Positions 11,701 to 22,894 of a DNA stretch of 64,000 nt are shown here, piece by piece (position 1 is the stretch's first letter; every line of letters starts with the position of its first letter). The DNA lies in NCBI GenBank assembly GCA_000310025.1, contig FN649729.1, forward strand, positions 2,756,521 to 2,820,520. Direction: 5' to 3'. The notes under the pieces were generated by a model. That model saw only the letters and a list, made by a program, of their open reading frames with translations, was not told where the DNA came from and did no database searches. Source of the DNA: Ectocarpus siliculosus (taxonomy: Eukaryota > Sar > Phaeophyceae > Ectocarpales > Ectocarpaceae). The position numbers and the translations under genes are program-made.

Positions 11701-13024
11701 TCTAGCTAGTAGAAGTGGAGGATGGGGGCCAGAGCGGCAGACCACAGAGTCCAATGAATGATGGGAGAAAAAAACAAGAAAACAGGGGTAGCCGCTATAA
11801 TAGCCCACCAGTCGCCCGTCCGTGTGGCCAATTGGTCAAGTCATACGCAACCCTACCTACAAGGAGACCAAGGCTACGAGTAGATTTGCGACACTATGTT
11901 CCCTGTTGTGCAGTGCTATAGATAGAAGAGGCGGCAAGGGCAAGGTTGCAAGGCAGGTGGTTCAATGTGAAAGCTGGTCAATGACTTGTTCCAATTGAAT
12001 GGACTGATCTCGAGCTTTTTGATCGATAGTACTTGTTTCCGTGTGTTCCTGTAGTAGCACGGCTGGGTGATGAGTGTGGGCCGGCATCGATGACGAGGAG
12101 GTAGATGATGCAGAACGGGTAACGAGAGTGAGGCACGTTTACTATATCCATCTACTGCAACGTCATGGTAATTTTTCGACGATTCATCAAGGATTCATGG
12201 TAACTTGTCGAATTTCTTGCCCCTCCGGGGGGGCGGGGGGGGTGGCCTTTGTGTTCGTTTTTTTTTCGCACAGACCCTTGCGCCCCATATTTTTTTCCGT
12301 CGTGTCGGTATCCACCTCACAGTGCCCCCGAAGTGATGATGTTGTCGTCGAAAGTCAGTCATCTCTCTGCTTGGTGTCGCTTTAGTAGTTGCCTCTTTCG
12401 TTGTTGTCCCGGACTGGAGCGTTGGAGGGGCATCCTCCATTATTTTTCCTTTCTTTCTTTGCCTTTCTCTCTTTCTTTGTTGTCTTTCGTCTTTCATCCC
12501 TTTTGACCGGGGTCGATCGTCTGTATCCCGGTTGGTTTTCCTTTTCGAGGGTAATAAACAAATCGTGCGCTTTGGGGGATGGATGCTATTCTGGGGTCCA
12601 TACTTGTACTGATTTTTTTTCTTGGTAGAGAGGTGTACTCCCCTTTAACTTTGGGGGCAGTTGGCTTGTGACCACGGAAGGCGTCCGCGTTGGACCAGCA
12701 CATACATATTATATATGTATGTACGGAAATAATGGTTAGCTGAGCGGAGACAGGAAGGGTATTTTAATGCGAAAACATTTGTCTAACAAAAACAACCAAC
12801 AACAACAACACCTACCACCAACAACTGAGACGTGTTCTCCTCTTGGTCAGTCGATTCACGCGGTCGATGCAAGCAATAAAGACACACTTTGATTACACAC
12901 ATGCAGGTTCTACAACCCGCAGCGATGTGGAATATTTTCATCTCTAGACCACAGCAGTAAAATACGCAGCTGATACCTACTACGTAGTAAATAGTTGACA
13001 CGTATGCAGTAGGAGAAACATTCA

Positions 13025-13540
13025 ATTCCTTCCGTGTGGCCATATGCATTTTTTTTTTTTTTTTGTTCTTCACTTCAAATCAGCGCTCACAGCACTAGTG
13101 CTTTTTATTCCAACCCGTGGTCACACAGAAGAGCCTCTCTCTACCCTCCCCTCCTGCGGTACTTCGCCTTCAATTTTTATTGCGAGAAGAGTTCAGCACT
13201 CTCTTCCCTCTGTGTACACACGAACTAGCGCTATCCACTTGGCCAGGAGCGGAAGCGAGAGAAAAACTCACTTTGCAAGAAAAGCTCGCCTACGCCGGGA
13301 TTCGAACCCCTGACCTGACCTCTAGAAGGTTACGAGGCTACCAACTAGACTACCGGGGCGACCTATATGCATACATACGTGTGAGAGGCCGAGACACACA
13401 CATACATTCCTTCCGTGTGGGCATACATACGTGTGAGAGCCCAACACAAACATTCCATTCGCGTGGCCATACGTGTGAGAGGCCAAAACACAGACAGACA
13501 TTCCTTCCGTGTGGCCATACGTGTGAGAGGCCGACACAAC
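13025..13540 (+). repeat. Minisatellite interrupted by a SINE
   Basis: A unit of about 40-50 bp containing ATTCCTTCCGTGTGGCCATA and CGTGTGAGAGGCC is repeated about four times at 13,365-13,540. A fragment of it (13,025-13,049) lies on the other side of the SINE. The long frames here on both strands simply reflect the repeat. Confidence 0.8.
13050..13364 (-). mobile_element. tRNA-derived SINE, copy 3, with target duplications
   Basis: On the minus strand: head GGTCGCCCCGGTAGTCTAGT, B-box GGGGTTCGAATCCC, the family body, GAGCGCTGATTTGAAGTGAA, then a tail of 15 A. The flanks ATATGCAT (13,042-13,049 and 13,365-13,372) are identical. The 8-bp target duplication with poly-A tail fits LINE-driven insertion. 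This is the best copy for defining the ends, at about 315 bp. Confidence 0.92.
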
Positions 13541-13849
13541 TGCACCCCATCTATCTTCGCCGTAGCGTCCACATCAGGCCTTCTCGGCGAAACTGTGCTC
13601 GGATCGTTGCGGTATTGTAGGCTTCCATCACCGCTCGTCCTTGTCCAGACCCAACGCGAGAAGTACATTATCACACTTCCTATCGATCCGAGCTACTGTA
13701 CGTATCATTTGTATCACACTAACCTCCCGCCTAGAACAAAGATGGCGCCCACCACCCAGGGAATACGGAAAGACGAAATCTAGACTATTCTGGAGAGCTG
13801 CTGCGTGTTTAGATAGTAGCTACGCTAGAGCAGGGTTTCGGACCTGGCC

Positions 13850-14125
13850 TTGTTGCTGTTGTTGTTGTAGACTGAGGTAGGTGCGATGATGGTGGTTGTG
13901 TGGGCGGTGTGCGACAGAAACTTTATTTACGGCAAAAAAACTCCTTGTTCTCCTTGACCGACACGGGGCGGAAAGTAAGTGTAGTTTTAGATCGCACCTG
14001 CCCACGAGTAGTAGGATTCCGCGGCGTGTGACCTTGTTGCCGCTGTTTTTGGAGACTGAGGTGCGATAGTGGTGGTTGTGTGGTGGGTGTGTAAGTTGGG
14101 GTGTGCGACAAAAAATATTGCGTTC
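13850..14125 (+). repeat. Diverged direct duplication
   Basis: The segment around 13,850-13,920 (CTTGTTGCTGTTGTTG, GACTGAGGTAGGTGCGAT, GTGGTTGTGTGGGCGGTGTG, GTGCGACAGAAA) recurs at about 14,033-14,115 with CTTGTTGCCGCTG, GACTGAGGTGCGAT and GTGCGACAAAAA. It is non-coding as far as I can see. Confidence 0.65.
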
Positions 14126-14499
14126 AATCTGACCACCGTTTTTCTCCGATGCGAAAAAAAAAGTGTCCGTACGTCGGTAACTCCCAAAACTTCTTGCTCG
14201 TTCACAAACTTCATGCTATCTATGGTAAAGCAATCAAGTTCTTCACTCGAGCCCGACTGGGTACCGGGTCTCAGCCACTGCATGGTAGCTACTTCTCAAG
14301 TCTACATTACATACACAGCTGATCCGATGTCCGGCTTCACCGAACACCAAGAGAGTAAGTACCAATAGCACACCAAGTAGGTGGTAGGCTTAGGTCATTG
14401 TACGCCGAAGATACACACTGCTGTAGATGCAAACGTTATTAGGCTGTTTCTCCAATTCCAACGTTTCGAAGGCGGTCTCGGCATGTGGAGATTATGTCG

Positions 14500-14905
14500 T
14501 GCCGGACATACATATGAATACGGCTCTTCCCTCACCTGTTCAGCATATTCCATCTTCGTCATTCTTCGTCATATTATGCATATGTTCGAGGGCATGGACG
14601 GATGTAAGAAGAGTACAAGCATTGGAGATCGGAGATTGGAGAGCTGGCACGATATATTTTGCACATTACAGTCGTTACGGATCCAAAAAACTCTCCTGCC
14701 GATTGGGTGAAAAGTTCTTCCAGCGGTCCACTCTTCAGTCATGTGAAATGGAGATTCTCACGTGCCGGACATACGTATGAATACGGCTCTTCCCTGTTCA
14801 GCATGTTCCATCTTGTTCGTCATTCTTGGTCATAATATGAATATGTTCGAGGGCACATGGATGTAGCAATACGACCATTGGAGATCGGAGAGCTGGCCAG
14901 TAGTG
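14500..14905 (+). repeat. Direct duplication of about 150 bp
   Basis: Blocks such as GTGCCGGACATAC, GAATACGGCTCTTCCCT, TATGTTCGAGGGCA and CATTGGAGATCGGAGA occur at 14,500-14,655 and again at 14,755-14,905 in the same order. I find no gene in or around it. Confidence 0.75.
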
Positions 14906-14984
14906 CTGACGACTTGGTCGAAAGCGGTGGTCTCCATGTCGAGATACCATTTCTTGGAACATTCCTTGGGTAGGTGAGCCCTGC

Positions 14985-15655
14985 ACGGCAACCTAGCTTT
15001 TCACCATATACAGCAACCTAGCGTTCACGGTGCGCAACAACCTAGCCCTGGCACCGTACAGCAACCTAGCGTTGACGGTGCACAACCACCTAGCCCTGAC
15101 GGTGCACAGCAACCTAGCCCTTACCCCCTCCTGCGCCGCGGCTTAGCCTAAACGGGACAGCTGCAACCTAGAACGCAAACAAACGGTGCAGCAACCTAGC
15201 TTTTTCACCGTGCAATAACCGGTCGCCCCGGTGGTCTAGTTGGTACCCGCGAAACCTTCTAGAGGTCAGGTCAGGGGTTCGAATCCCGGCGTAAGCGAGC
15301 TTTTCTTGCAAAGTGAGTTTTTCTCTCGCTTCCGCTCCTGGTCTAAATAGTGGATAGCGCTAGTTCGTGTGTACACAGAGGGAAGAGAGTGCTGAACTCT
15401 TCTCGCATTAAAAATCGAAGGCAAAGTACCGCCGCAGGAGGGGAGGGTAGAGAGAGGCTCTTCTGTGTGACCACGGGTTGGAGTAAACGGCACTAGTCCT
15501 GTGAGCGCTGATTTGAAGTGAAGATTAAAAAAAAAAAAAACTAGCGTTGCCGCGGTTTGCCGCGGCCTAGGGTTGCTGGGTACGGCGACCTAGCACTCTC
15601 CAATGCCATAGCTTTGTCGGTTGGGTTGATGGGGTTAGGGTTAGCGATATATCCT
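14985..15655 (+). repeat. CAACCTAG minisatellite with telomere-like end, split by a SINE
   Basis: Units of about 25 bp, roughly CAGCAACCTAGC plus GTTGACGGTGCA, repeat from 14,985 to 15,215. The SINE at 15,221 follows, then more CTAGCGTTGCC units, and GGGGTTAGGGTTAG at about 15,628. The order of AACCTAG units followed by TTAGGG resembles the interior of the CCATGGG elements (as at 31,405-31,535) but lacks their palindromic arms. Confidence 0.6.
15221..15540 (+). mobile_element. tRNA-derived SINE, copy 4 (full length)
   Basis: The head GGTCGCCCCGGTGGTCTAGT contains A-box TGGTCTAGTTGG, followed by B-box GGGTTCGAATCC. These match the Pol III consensus TRGYNNARNNGG and GGTTCRANYCC. The body matches copies 1-3 and ends GAAGATT plus 14 A. 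It is 320 bp long. It is not a tRNA gene because no acceptor stem closes the head. Confidence 0.92.
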
Positions 15656-16529
15656 AGCCAAGTCGTCAGCACCCCTCCCCCTCGAGCTGGCACGATATGT
15701 AGACTTTTGCACATTGCTATACAGCAGTAGTAGTTACCGATCAGGCCGGATGGATGAAATTGAAATCAATGATGGGCCTCTGTTTTAACGCTCAAAGGTT
15801 GCACCTTCAAGTACATTATCACGAACTTGCCACGCGAACGTCAGCTGTAACTGATTCTCCATGGTACGCCGCGTGGCCTCCCATGCATAATGTATCGGTC
15901 CGGCCCGGCAGCAGCATGCGCACAACGTTGTGCTGACAACAAGCGAACGTAGTAAGGTTTTCTTGAGAAATCACATCTGATTCTCGATTTCACTTACATC
16001 CAATTTTTTTTGGTATTATTATAAGAACGTAGAGATCCAAAGAACACTCGGTCGGGTACCGCACAGAGGCCATGCACGACGTAACGCGTTTGGTGTGTTC
16101 TTCTCAGGAGCGATAGCTCCCCATATGTGGTGTGGCTGTTCGTGATAGTTGCTGCTGTGTGTGTCGACAGTTCAAATAACGGGACTGTCGTTTTGTAGGA
16201 AGGTTCCTAACGGGACTGCTGTCGTATTGTAGGAATGTTCCTGGAATGCCTAGAATGTTCTCGGTATGTCGGATCGGAAATTGGACTGCGTTCCGCGTTT
16301 TGTGCGTTGGTCGAGCGACATGGCTGGTGCTGCGGTGCTCGCGCACCCAGCCCACTCCACCTTTTGACCTGTTCTCCTGGTCCAAGATCTCATCAATACA
16401 CCATCTTTTTTCCCCCAGAAGCCACGAGTTTACCAACAGTGGCCACGTCAAAACAGCCATCTGGCGGTTTGCAAGCGGCGGACCTCTCGGTCGGGTTGTT
16501 CGCGATGCGCTGCAGGTGTTCGTTTTCAT

Positions 16530-17369
16530 TTGGCAGATTTGACAAATAAATCAGTTCACTTCGGTTTTTTTGGGCAGATCAGACTCCTCGGTGGTCTAGA
16601 TCGAACTGATCTGAAGTCGAGATTATACTTCATTCATGTACCTCAGGCTAGGCGTCTAGGCAAGGAAGTCACCACATTGTACGCGCCGGAGAGAACGAAA
16701 TCCAGCAGGAAAGGCAGCAAAGTACACACAGCAGTAGCACAGCAAAATAGCCCCACAACACAGCACAATACGGCACGGCCGCGAATGCGCCTTGGACATA
16801 CATATATCACTCCACCACCCATTCGCAACTCTGTCAGGGCGTATAGCGCCGGCAAAGTTCCCGCCCACAGCATACCACACTCTATCCGACCAACTCATGC
16901 ACTTTTGCACCCTCCGCCGTTCCCGACCTCAGTCGCCCCGTGGATGCAGGACTCGGACGATGCCGTCCAACCCATGCAAGAGTTCGGTTCAGAGTACGAC
17001 CCGGAGAGCGACCCCGGCAGCGACTCCACGGACGAAGAGCTGACCGTCGACCCCAACCGGTTCGACAACGACGACAACGGCGGTGAGGGGTCTGACGCAG
17101 GCAGCGTGGACCTTCTCGCGCGCGGCCGCTCCCGGCGGCGATGCGCGGCAACGACGCCCGCTCGGTCCGCCTGCCTTCCAGGGGCGGCGGGCATGCAGGG
17201 CAGTCCTCCAGCCGCCGCGATCCCGCCAGCACCTCTTCGGCCCATGCGGAAGGTCACGCCGCTTCCTCTTCACGCGGCGGAGCTACATGTATTTGAACAA
17301 ATGAACCATCTCGGGCCAACCATGACGATCTACACCCAGAATGAGAGATACGGCCCACCCCACATTTGA
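16530..17369 (+). CDS. Hypothetical open reading frame with acidic segment
   Basis: An open frame of 279 codons. The part from about 16,945 (WMQDSDDAVQPMQEF, then many Asp, Glu, Ser and Pro residues, then an Arg-rich and a Pro/Ala-rich stretch) is sharply GC-richer than its surroundings. That composition is more coding-like than the first 135 codons, which look random. I recognise no domain. It may be one exon of a host gene, a decayed gene, or part of a mobile element. No partner exons were found nearby. Confidence 0.25.
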   Translation: MADLTNKSVHFGFFGQIRLLGGLDRTDLKSRLYFIHVPQARRLGKEVTTLYAPERTKSSRKGSKVHTAVAQQNSPTTQHNTARPRMRLGHTYITPPPIRNSVRAYSAGKVPAHSIPHSIRPTHALLHPPPFPTSVAPWMQDSDDAVQPMQEFGSEYDPESDPGSDSTDEELTVDPNRFDNDDNGGEGSDAGSVDLLARGRSRRRCAATTPARSACLPGAAGMQGSPPAAAIPPAPLRPMRKVTPLPLHAAELHVFEQMNHLGPTMTIYTQNERYGPPHI

Positions 17370-19079
17370 AACTCTTGCAGAAACAAAGAAGTCATATGGC
17401 GTGGAAAAGAACATCATACTCCGACAACGCCAAAGAAGAGACCACACGCGCGCGCCCGTCGAGGCGCGTGGATAATCCTTTTTGCCAAGCAGGAAATTGC
17501 GCATTTTTTTGTCCGAGATTTTTCGTTGCTGTAGGAAACGGCCTTATAGGCATAGGGAGAAAGCAATGGACTCGCATGCATCTGTGCAAGAGATGAACTT
17601 GTTGGGTGACCATCGAATCGGAGATACAACCGGGGGCCAACATCGACCATGTCCTCTTGCGAACACCGTGGGAAGCAAGAAACCAAACTCCTAAGTGGAA
17701 GCCCTGTGTCCCTGTAAAATGCATGGTTTATATATTGCAATTCCTATGTGGACGCCGTGGAATACTGTATCCAATACTATTCGACTGCCGGGAGCGACAA
17801 GAAAAGAGGGAACATGGCCGTATCGATCGGATTGGATGCTAGTTTTAGTCTACAGCAGCAGAACATATTGGTGTGTCCACGTGAAGGATCTTCCGGGCTG
17901 CCTTTCACGGCCCACAGATCTGCCTAATACGCAATCCTGGCAGCGTCGACATCCTGACAGGGTTCCTGCCCGTGGACGTTTGAGGGACTGATTACCTTCC
18001 CACGGTGTCACAGCGTCCGTGCAGGGTATATTTGCCCGCAAGGTCCACACAGGGGTAGCCGAATGGCTACAGGTGTTGGTGTTGTTGTGTTGTTGTTGCT
18101 GTAACAGCAACATTGCTGGTGATGGGGTTCTTCTTGGTGCTCGTGTTGTTCGTCGTTCGTCTTGTGTTGACATCTGTGACGGAAAGAGAGGCTCTGACTT
18201 GGGATGGATCTCGTGACTTGAGTGGGTCTATCTAGGCATGTGCTTGTGGCCATTCGTGGCCACAAGTCCAGGGTTGTGTGTATAGGAAGGGAGTCACGCT
18301 TTCCGGAAAGATTACCCAAAGCTACCGACCTGATGGTAGCAGCCTCTCGATCGGTACCGAGTTCGAAGGTGCGCGCTTGAACAGCGGTAGAGGAAGCCTA
18401 GGTGTAGGCTTGTGGAGCGTGGAGAGGATCTCCAGTCGTGGATACGGTATGCACTTTGATTATTGCTGAGCACTGGATGCCAACAGGAAGAGTAAGCAAG
18501 TAAGGTAAGTAAGTGGGCTTCGTGCGGCAGCACGAAGCCCGAGACTAGGGGTTCCGCAATTGTACAGAACTGTCAACACCACCCTATGGGAACAACGCTA
18601 ATCCCGAAGGGTGCAACTCCCTGTACCGTAAACTATGTAACCGTAACACATCCGTCTGTTTACCCAGTCACCCGCGCGCGCGAAGGACTCAACGGTTTCA
18701 CATGACCATGTGTGATACCATATTGGTTGTTCGTCACCGACCAACCACGGACGGACGCAGGCGGAAGAGGCGGGAGCGCGATCGCATCGACTACATGTAG
18801 TCTACACCTGCAACAAGGGTATCACATCAACGACAGAAAACGTTGTACAGTAGGTATACGTGAATTCCTTCTCGCCCCGTCCTCATTTTCCATTCATTTT
18901 CTTCACAGAATTCCAACGACGATTTCTTGTGCCCGTGGCTTACGAGATTATATCTCTTCAACGGGAGCCTGCGGTTTGGATAGAAGTTTTCGTTTCCAGA
19001 TCGTACTTCGTAACGTACCGGGCGTGGGGGGCTTGCCCCATCGCTTACGGGTCCGATCTCTAGACTACACACAACTCCA

Positions 19080-19395
19080 CAAATCTCCCACACTGCAGAC
19101 AGTTTTCCCAAACGACCCATTCATCCATGGGCCTCCCATGGGTCACCCATGGGCCGCCCACGGGCTCTTCATGGGCTCTTCATGAACTGCCGATGGGTTA
19201 CCCATGGGCGGCCCATGGGCGGCCCATGAAGTGCCCATGAAGTGCCAACCGCGGGCACTTCAACCTAGAACTTCGCCACCGGCATATCAACCTAGAACTT
19301 CGCCACCTGCACATCAACCTAGAACTTAGCCACCAGCGCCAACCTAGCACGTATCGGGTGGGCTTGGGATTAGGGCTAGGGTACCAAAATGTACA
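19080..19395 (-). mobile_element. CCATGGG-arm TIR element E3 (truncated)
   Basis: The left end CAAATCTCCCACACTGCAGA corresponds to the right end of E1 and E2, so this copy is inverted. CCCATGGG-rich arm, three CCTAGAACTTCGCCACC units and GGGATTAGGGCTAGGG follow. The element then stops at about 19,395 without the second arm. Confidence 0.7.
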
Positions 19396-19697
19396 ATGCC
19401 GTCTCAATTATCCAAACTCAAGGACTTGTTTGTTGTTCCGGTCTCCGTTGAACCACCAACTACAGCACTAACTAGTGGACAGAAAGCCCCCCCCGCCCAT
19501 TGGGGGCGTGGGGGGGCACAATCGGAAGAGAGTTGAGAATACGAGGAGATGACGTCGTAAGAGGGTGGTATGAATGATCGTGAACCCATGCTCTACTTCT
19601 GGTATTATGATGTGCAGAAGACTCACCCACGTCAAGTGCAAGTGGGCACCGTGGGGATTCACTCGCATCCCCCCCGCTGTACTTTGCTGTGGATTTC

Positions 19698-19808
19698 GGG
19701 TCTCCCACACTTTCTACAGTTTTCCCAAACGACCCATGAGACTCCCACAATTACCCATGGGTCACCCATGGGCCGCCATGGGCACCCCGCTAGGCCCATA
19801 GGCAGTCC
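19698..19808 (+). mobile_element. CCATGGG-arm TIR element E4, left part
   Basis: The end GGGTCTCCCACACTTTCTAC and the CCATGGG arm match E1. The element breaks off at the LTR insertion, and its continuation is at 23,132-23,335. Confidence 0.75.
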
Positions 19809-20052
19809 TGTTCGTGTGTGCATAAGCGGATGAGAATATTCCAACGGGACTGTAGGAATTGGCTACGCAGATAGGAATTGATAGTCCCCTTGGGTTGGTT
19901 TCATGGTTGATCCACGGGGCTTGACCCTGCGGGAGTGCTTGCTGTGCAGGTGTCGTGGCACTCTCTCTCTCCCGGCGCGTCCTGATCGTGTCTTCTGTCC
20001 TAAATACAAGTGATACCATCATGTTCAACACACTTACAAGGGTATACTAACA
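19809..20052 (+). repeat. 5' LTR
   Basis: A 244-bp repeat with TG and CA ends, matching 22,895-23,131. It carries GGGACTGTAGGAATTGGCTA, CCACGGGGCTTGACCCTGCG and CTCTCTCTCCCG blocks. Confidence 0.9.
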
Positions 20053-20059
20053 CTCTAGA

Positions 20060-20983
20060 GTGTATCCCTCGAGGAAACCCGTGCTGGAGAAGAGTGGCGC
20101 CGATGTTGCAGCAGAGGCTGCCGACGTCACCACTAGTACGCAGGGCAGGGTTGACAACCTGGAGAGCAAAGTTTCAGGCCTGACGGACGAGGTACAGCAG
20201 CTGGCAGGGCTACTCCGAGCCGCCCTCGGAAAGTTAGAGAAGGAGGGGGGGTCCGGCGGCGCCACGGTGGGCGCTGTCGTTACGGGCGCCACGTCTGCCC
20301 GCGGTCTGCTGGAAGAGGGGCCGCACAACGACGGAATCACGCCGCCCGCACAGCACGGGGGAAGAAGCACCAGACCGGGAACCAGCCCGGTAGTGCCAAG
20401 GATCCCTGCTGGAGCGGACCTGGGCATAGGACCGGGCAGCGGGGACGTCAGGGGATCATCATCCCAAGAGCAGCCTGCTGCGGTCGGCGCTTGCATAGAC
20501 TACACGGCTGCAAAAGAGATCATCATCAGCAGTCGGCCGGTTGCGGAAGGCGAACCGGTGTGGGCATTTCAGGTCCCCGCTAACGGTGGGTTTGGTAGAT
20601 TCCAGAACACCGAATACCTCTACAACATAGGCAACGCTGGTAGAGATGCAGCCGCCGCTCGAGCACTTGCCGAAGAGTCAGAGCAACGTACCCATCACGT
20701 CGAGAAGAGCTGTGCGGTGCTGGAGGGAGCGCCGCAGACGGCACACCAAGTGTGCCTGTTGACCGCGGGAAAGTGCTTGCGTCTAGAGAGCTGGGGCAGC
20801 ATGCATCCCCACGACGCCGCCGATGCGCCATCAAAACAACCAGGTGAAGCTAATCGTGGGGCCATGGGAAGAAGGACACGGTGGGGTGAGGCAGTAGATA
20901 ATATCGATGCAACAAGCGGGGGAATTGGTCAGTATCGTGCAGATCCCGTAGGCAGCCCTGGCGATCGTGGTGGCGAGCGATGA
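20060..20983 (+). CDS. Open reading frame inside the LTR element, gag-like position
   Basis: An open stretch of about 307 codons begins just inside the 5' LTR. Its first third has a short heptad-like segment (RVDNLESKVSGLTDEVQQL), and the rest is Gly/Ala-rich. No zinc knuckle or pol motif is visible. A structural (gag-like) role is inferred only from its position. Confidence 0.35.
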   Translation: MYPSRKPVLEKSGADVAAEAADVTTSTQGRVDNLESKVSGLTDEVQQLAGLLRAALGKLEKEGGSGGATVGAVVTGATSARGLLEEGPHNDGITPPAQHGGRSTRPGTSPVVPRIPAGADLGIGPGSGDVRGSSSQEQPAAVGACIDYTAAKEIIISSRPVAEGEPVWAFQVPANGGFGRFQNTEYLYNIGNAGRDAAAARALAEESEQRTHHVEKSCAVLEGAPQTAHQVCLLTAGKCLRLESWGSMHPHDAADAPSKQPGEANRGAMGRRTRWGEAVDNIDATSGGIGQYRADPVGSPGDRGGER

Positions 20984-21169
20984 CGAAGAGCTAGGTATGG
21001 CATGTGAGGCCTTGAAAGATCAGGCGGGGGAAAGACACTAGCGCGGGACACCTCGCGCGCTCCATCTACACACAGCAGCAGCGGCAGCAGCAGCAGCAGC
21101 AGCAGCAGATGATGATGATGAAGATGGCACCATTGCAGCAGCGTGGAAGGGTGGAGACCCAGAAAACCG

Positions 21170-21960
21170 GCCGCAAGGCCGTGTGCCCATAGCCGCGACG
21201 AAAGGGGCGTGGGGGGGGGCAACATTCAGAGAACACGGCGAGATGGTCGTGTGCCCACAGCCGCGACGGAAGGGGCGCGGGAGGGCAACAAGCAAAACAG
21301 CCCCGTGCCGCGCAGCACGGAGCGTGTGTGGGGGGTGAGGCCCATAGCCGCGACGGAAAGGGCGTGGGGGGGCAATGTTCGCAGAACACGGCGATATGGC
21401 CGTGTGCCCACAGCCGGGACAGGAGGGGCGCGGGAGGGTTAACAACCAAATAACACGGCGGGAGGGCCGTGTGCTCATAGCTGCGACGGGAGGGACGCGG
21501 GAGGGCGACAACCAAATAACACGGCGGGAGGGCCGTGTGCTCGCAGCTGCGACGGGAGGGGCGCGGGAGAGCAACAGTAAAATAACACGGCGGGAGGGCC
21601 GTGTGCTCGCAGCCGCGACGCGAGGGGCGCGGGAGGGCAACAATCAATGTAGCCCCATGGCGCGTCGGGAGGGCGTGGGGGGGAGGTAAACATTAGCCCC
21701 GTGGCGCGTCGGGCGGGGCGCGAGGGGGGTAAAAGATCAAAGGCCCCATGGCGCGTCGGACGGGGAGCGAGGGGGGAAAAAAAAATCGAAGACCCCATGG
21801 CGCGTCGGACGGGGCGCGAGGGGGGGGGGAAACTCTAAGGCCCCATGGCGCGTCGGACGGGGCGTGAGGGGGGGGAGAAAATCGAAGCAGCCCCGTGGCA
21901 CGCCGGAAAGGGCGTGAGGGGGAACCCCGCGGCACGTCGGGAGGGGCGTGAGGGGGGAGG
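21170..21960 (+). repeat. GC-rich minisatellite inside the LTR element
   Basis: Two related unit types are arrayed in tandem. The first, about 65 bp, carries ACACGGCGGGAGGGCCGTGT and GACGGGAGGGGCGCGGGAGG. The second, about 60 bp, carries CCCCATGGCGCGTCGGACGG and GGCGCGAGGGGGG. Long frames on the minus strand rich in Pro, Arg and Ser (21,038-22,050) are repeat translations, not genes. A CAG run at 21,073-21,108 precedes it. Confidence 0.85.
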
Positions 21961-22894
21961 GTACTTGCATCGTGGTGCTAAAACGGGAACTCCTTTTCTG
22001 GCGAGGCTACAGGCCGGGACGAGCGCTGGGAGGGGAGAAACACGCATCACAGTGCTGGATTGGCACTTCTTTCGTGACGGTATTTGGTGTTTGATGGTAT
22101 TTGTGGCGAAGTTGGTAATCCTCGATAGTTGTCATGAGTGCACTTTGGTTGAAGAGCCAGGGAGGGTGTTCCGTGTTTCTCGGAGGCGTTCGCGTCCACA
22201 TGTTCAGAATTTTCCTGGTAGTCATTTGGTTGAAACTTCTTGATTGCCGCCACGTGGGGCCGTTCTCTAGGATGCGAAATGTGCAGGAATACTGTTGGAA
22301 CCGCTGAAGGAACGTATGAGGTAAAATTGGGACACCAGTGTTGTACGTCGACGAGAACAGAGGATTGTCGAAAAATGCATGCCGGTTATGTGTCGCTCAG
22401 AAAATGTTGGATGATTGCCTCATGCCCCGGTGCGCCGCGTTGCGTCAGCGAGGGGGGGCGATTTCGATGTTTATCTGATGTTTGTTTGAAGAACAGGCAG
22501 TAGTGCAGTCGCATGGTAGTTGTTTGAACCAACTCCTCAGGATAGTCTTACGCTATTGCTTACCAAGAATCGGGATAGGCCGTTGTTGGAAACAGGGTTA
22601 TGATCTTGGTACTTCATGCAGGAAGAATATGATAGCACGCCGCCCACGTTTGTAGATGTAGATTCCAAGCGTGGAGTCTGGCGCGACTCGTATTATACAT
22701 GTATTGATCTTGCTCTAGTAGCCCGACGTGACATGTCTGGTGGAACGGTGAATATTGGTGGGGGTTTTGACCCGGAGGCCGGGTTTCCCCTTGTTATTTT
22801 TTTGCGTTGGTTTTTGTCCGTTTGGTTTTTTGGTCACATCCGGCGTGTGCATGCCCACTAGTGGTTAGTTACTAGCGTAAAGAACCAGGGAGGG

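Noticed and set aside
13370-13540. CRISPR-like spaced repeat
   Set aside because: Units are contiguous and variable with no unique spacers, so this is a minisatellite in eukaryotic DNA.
15221-15300. Possible tRNA gene (also 11,429, 7,430-7,527 and 13,290-13,364 on either strand)
   Set aside because: A and B boxes are present, but no acceptor or anticodon stems close, and each continues into a repeated SINE body.
21038-22050. Several Pro/Arg/Ser-rich frames, minus strand
   Set aside because: They are translations of the GC-rich minisatellite in the LTR element.
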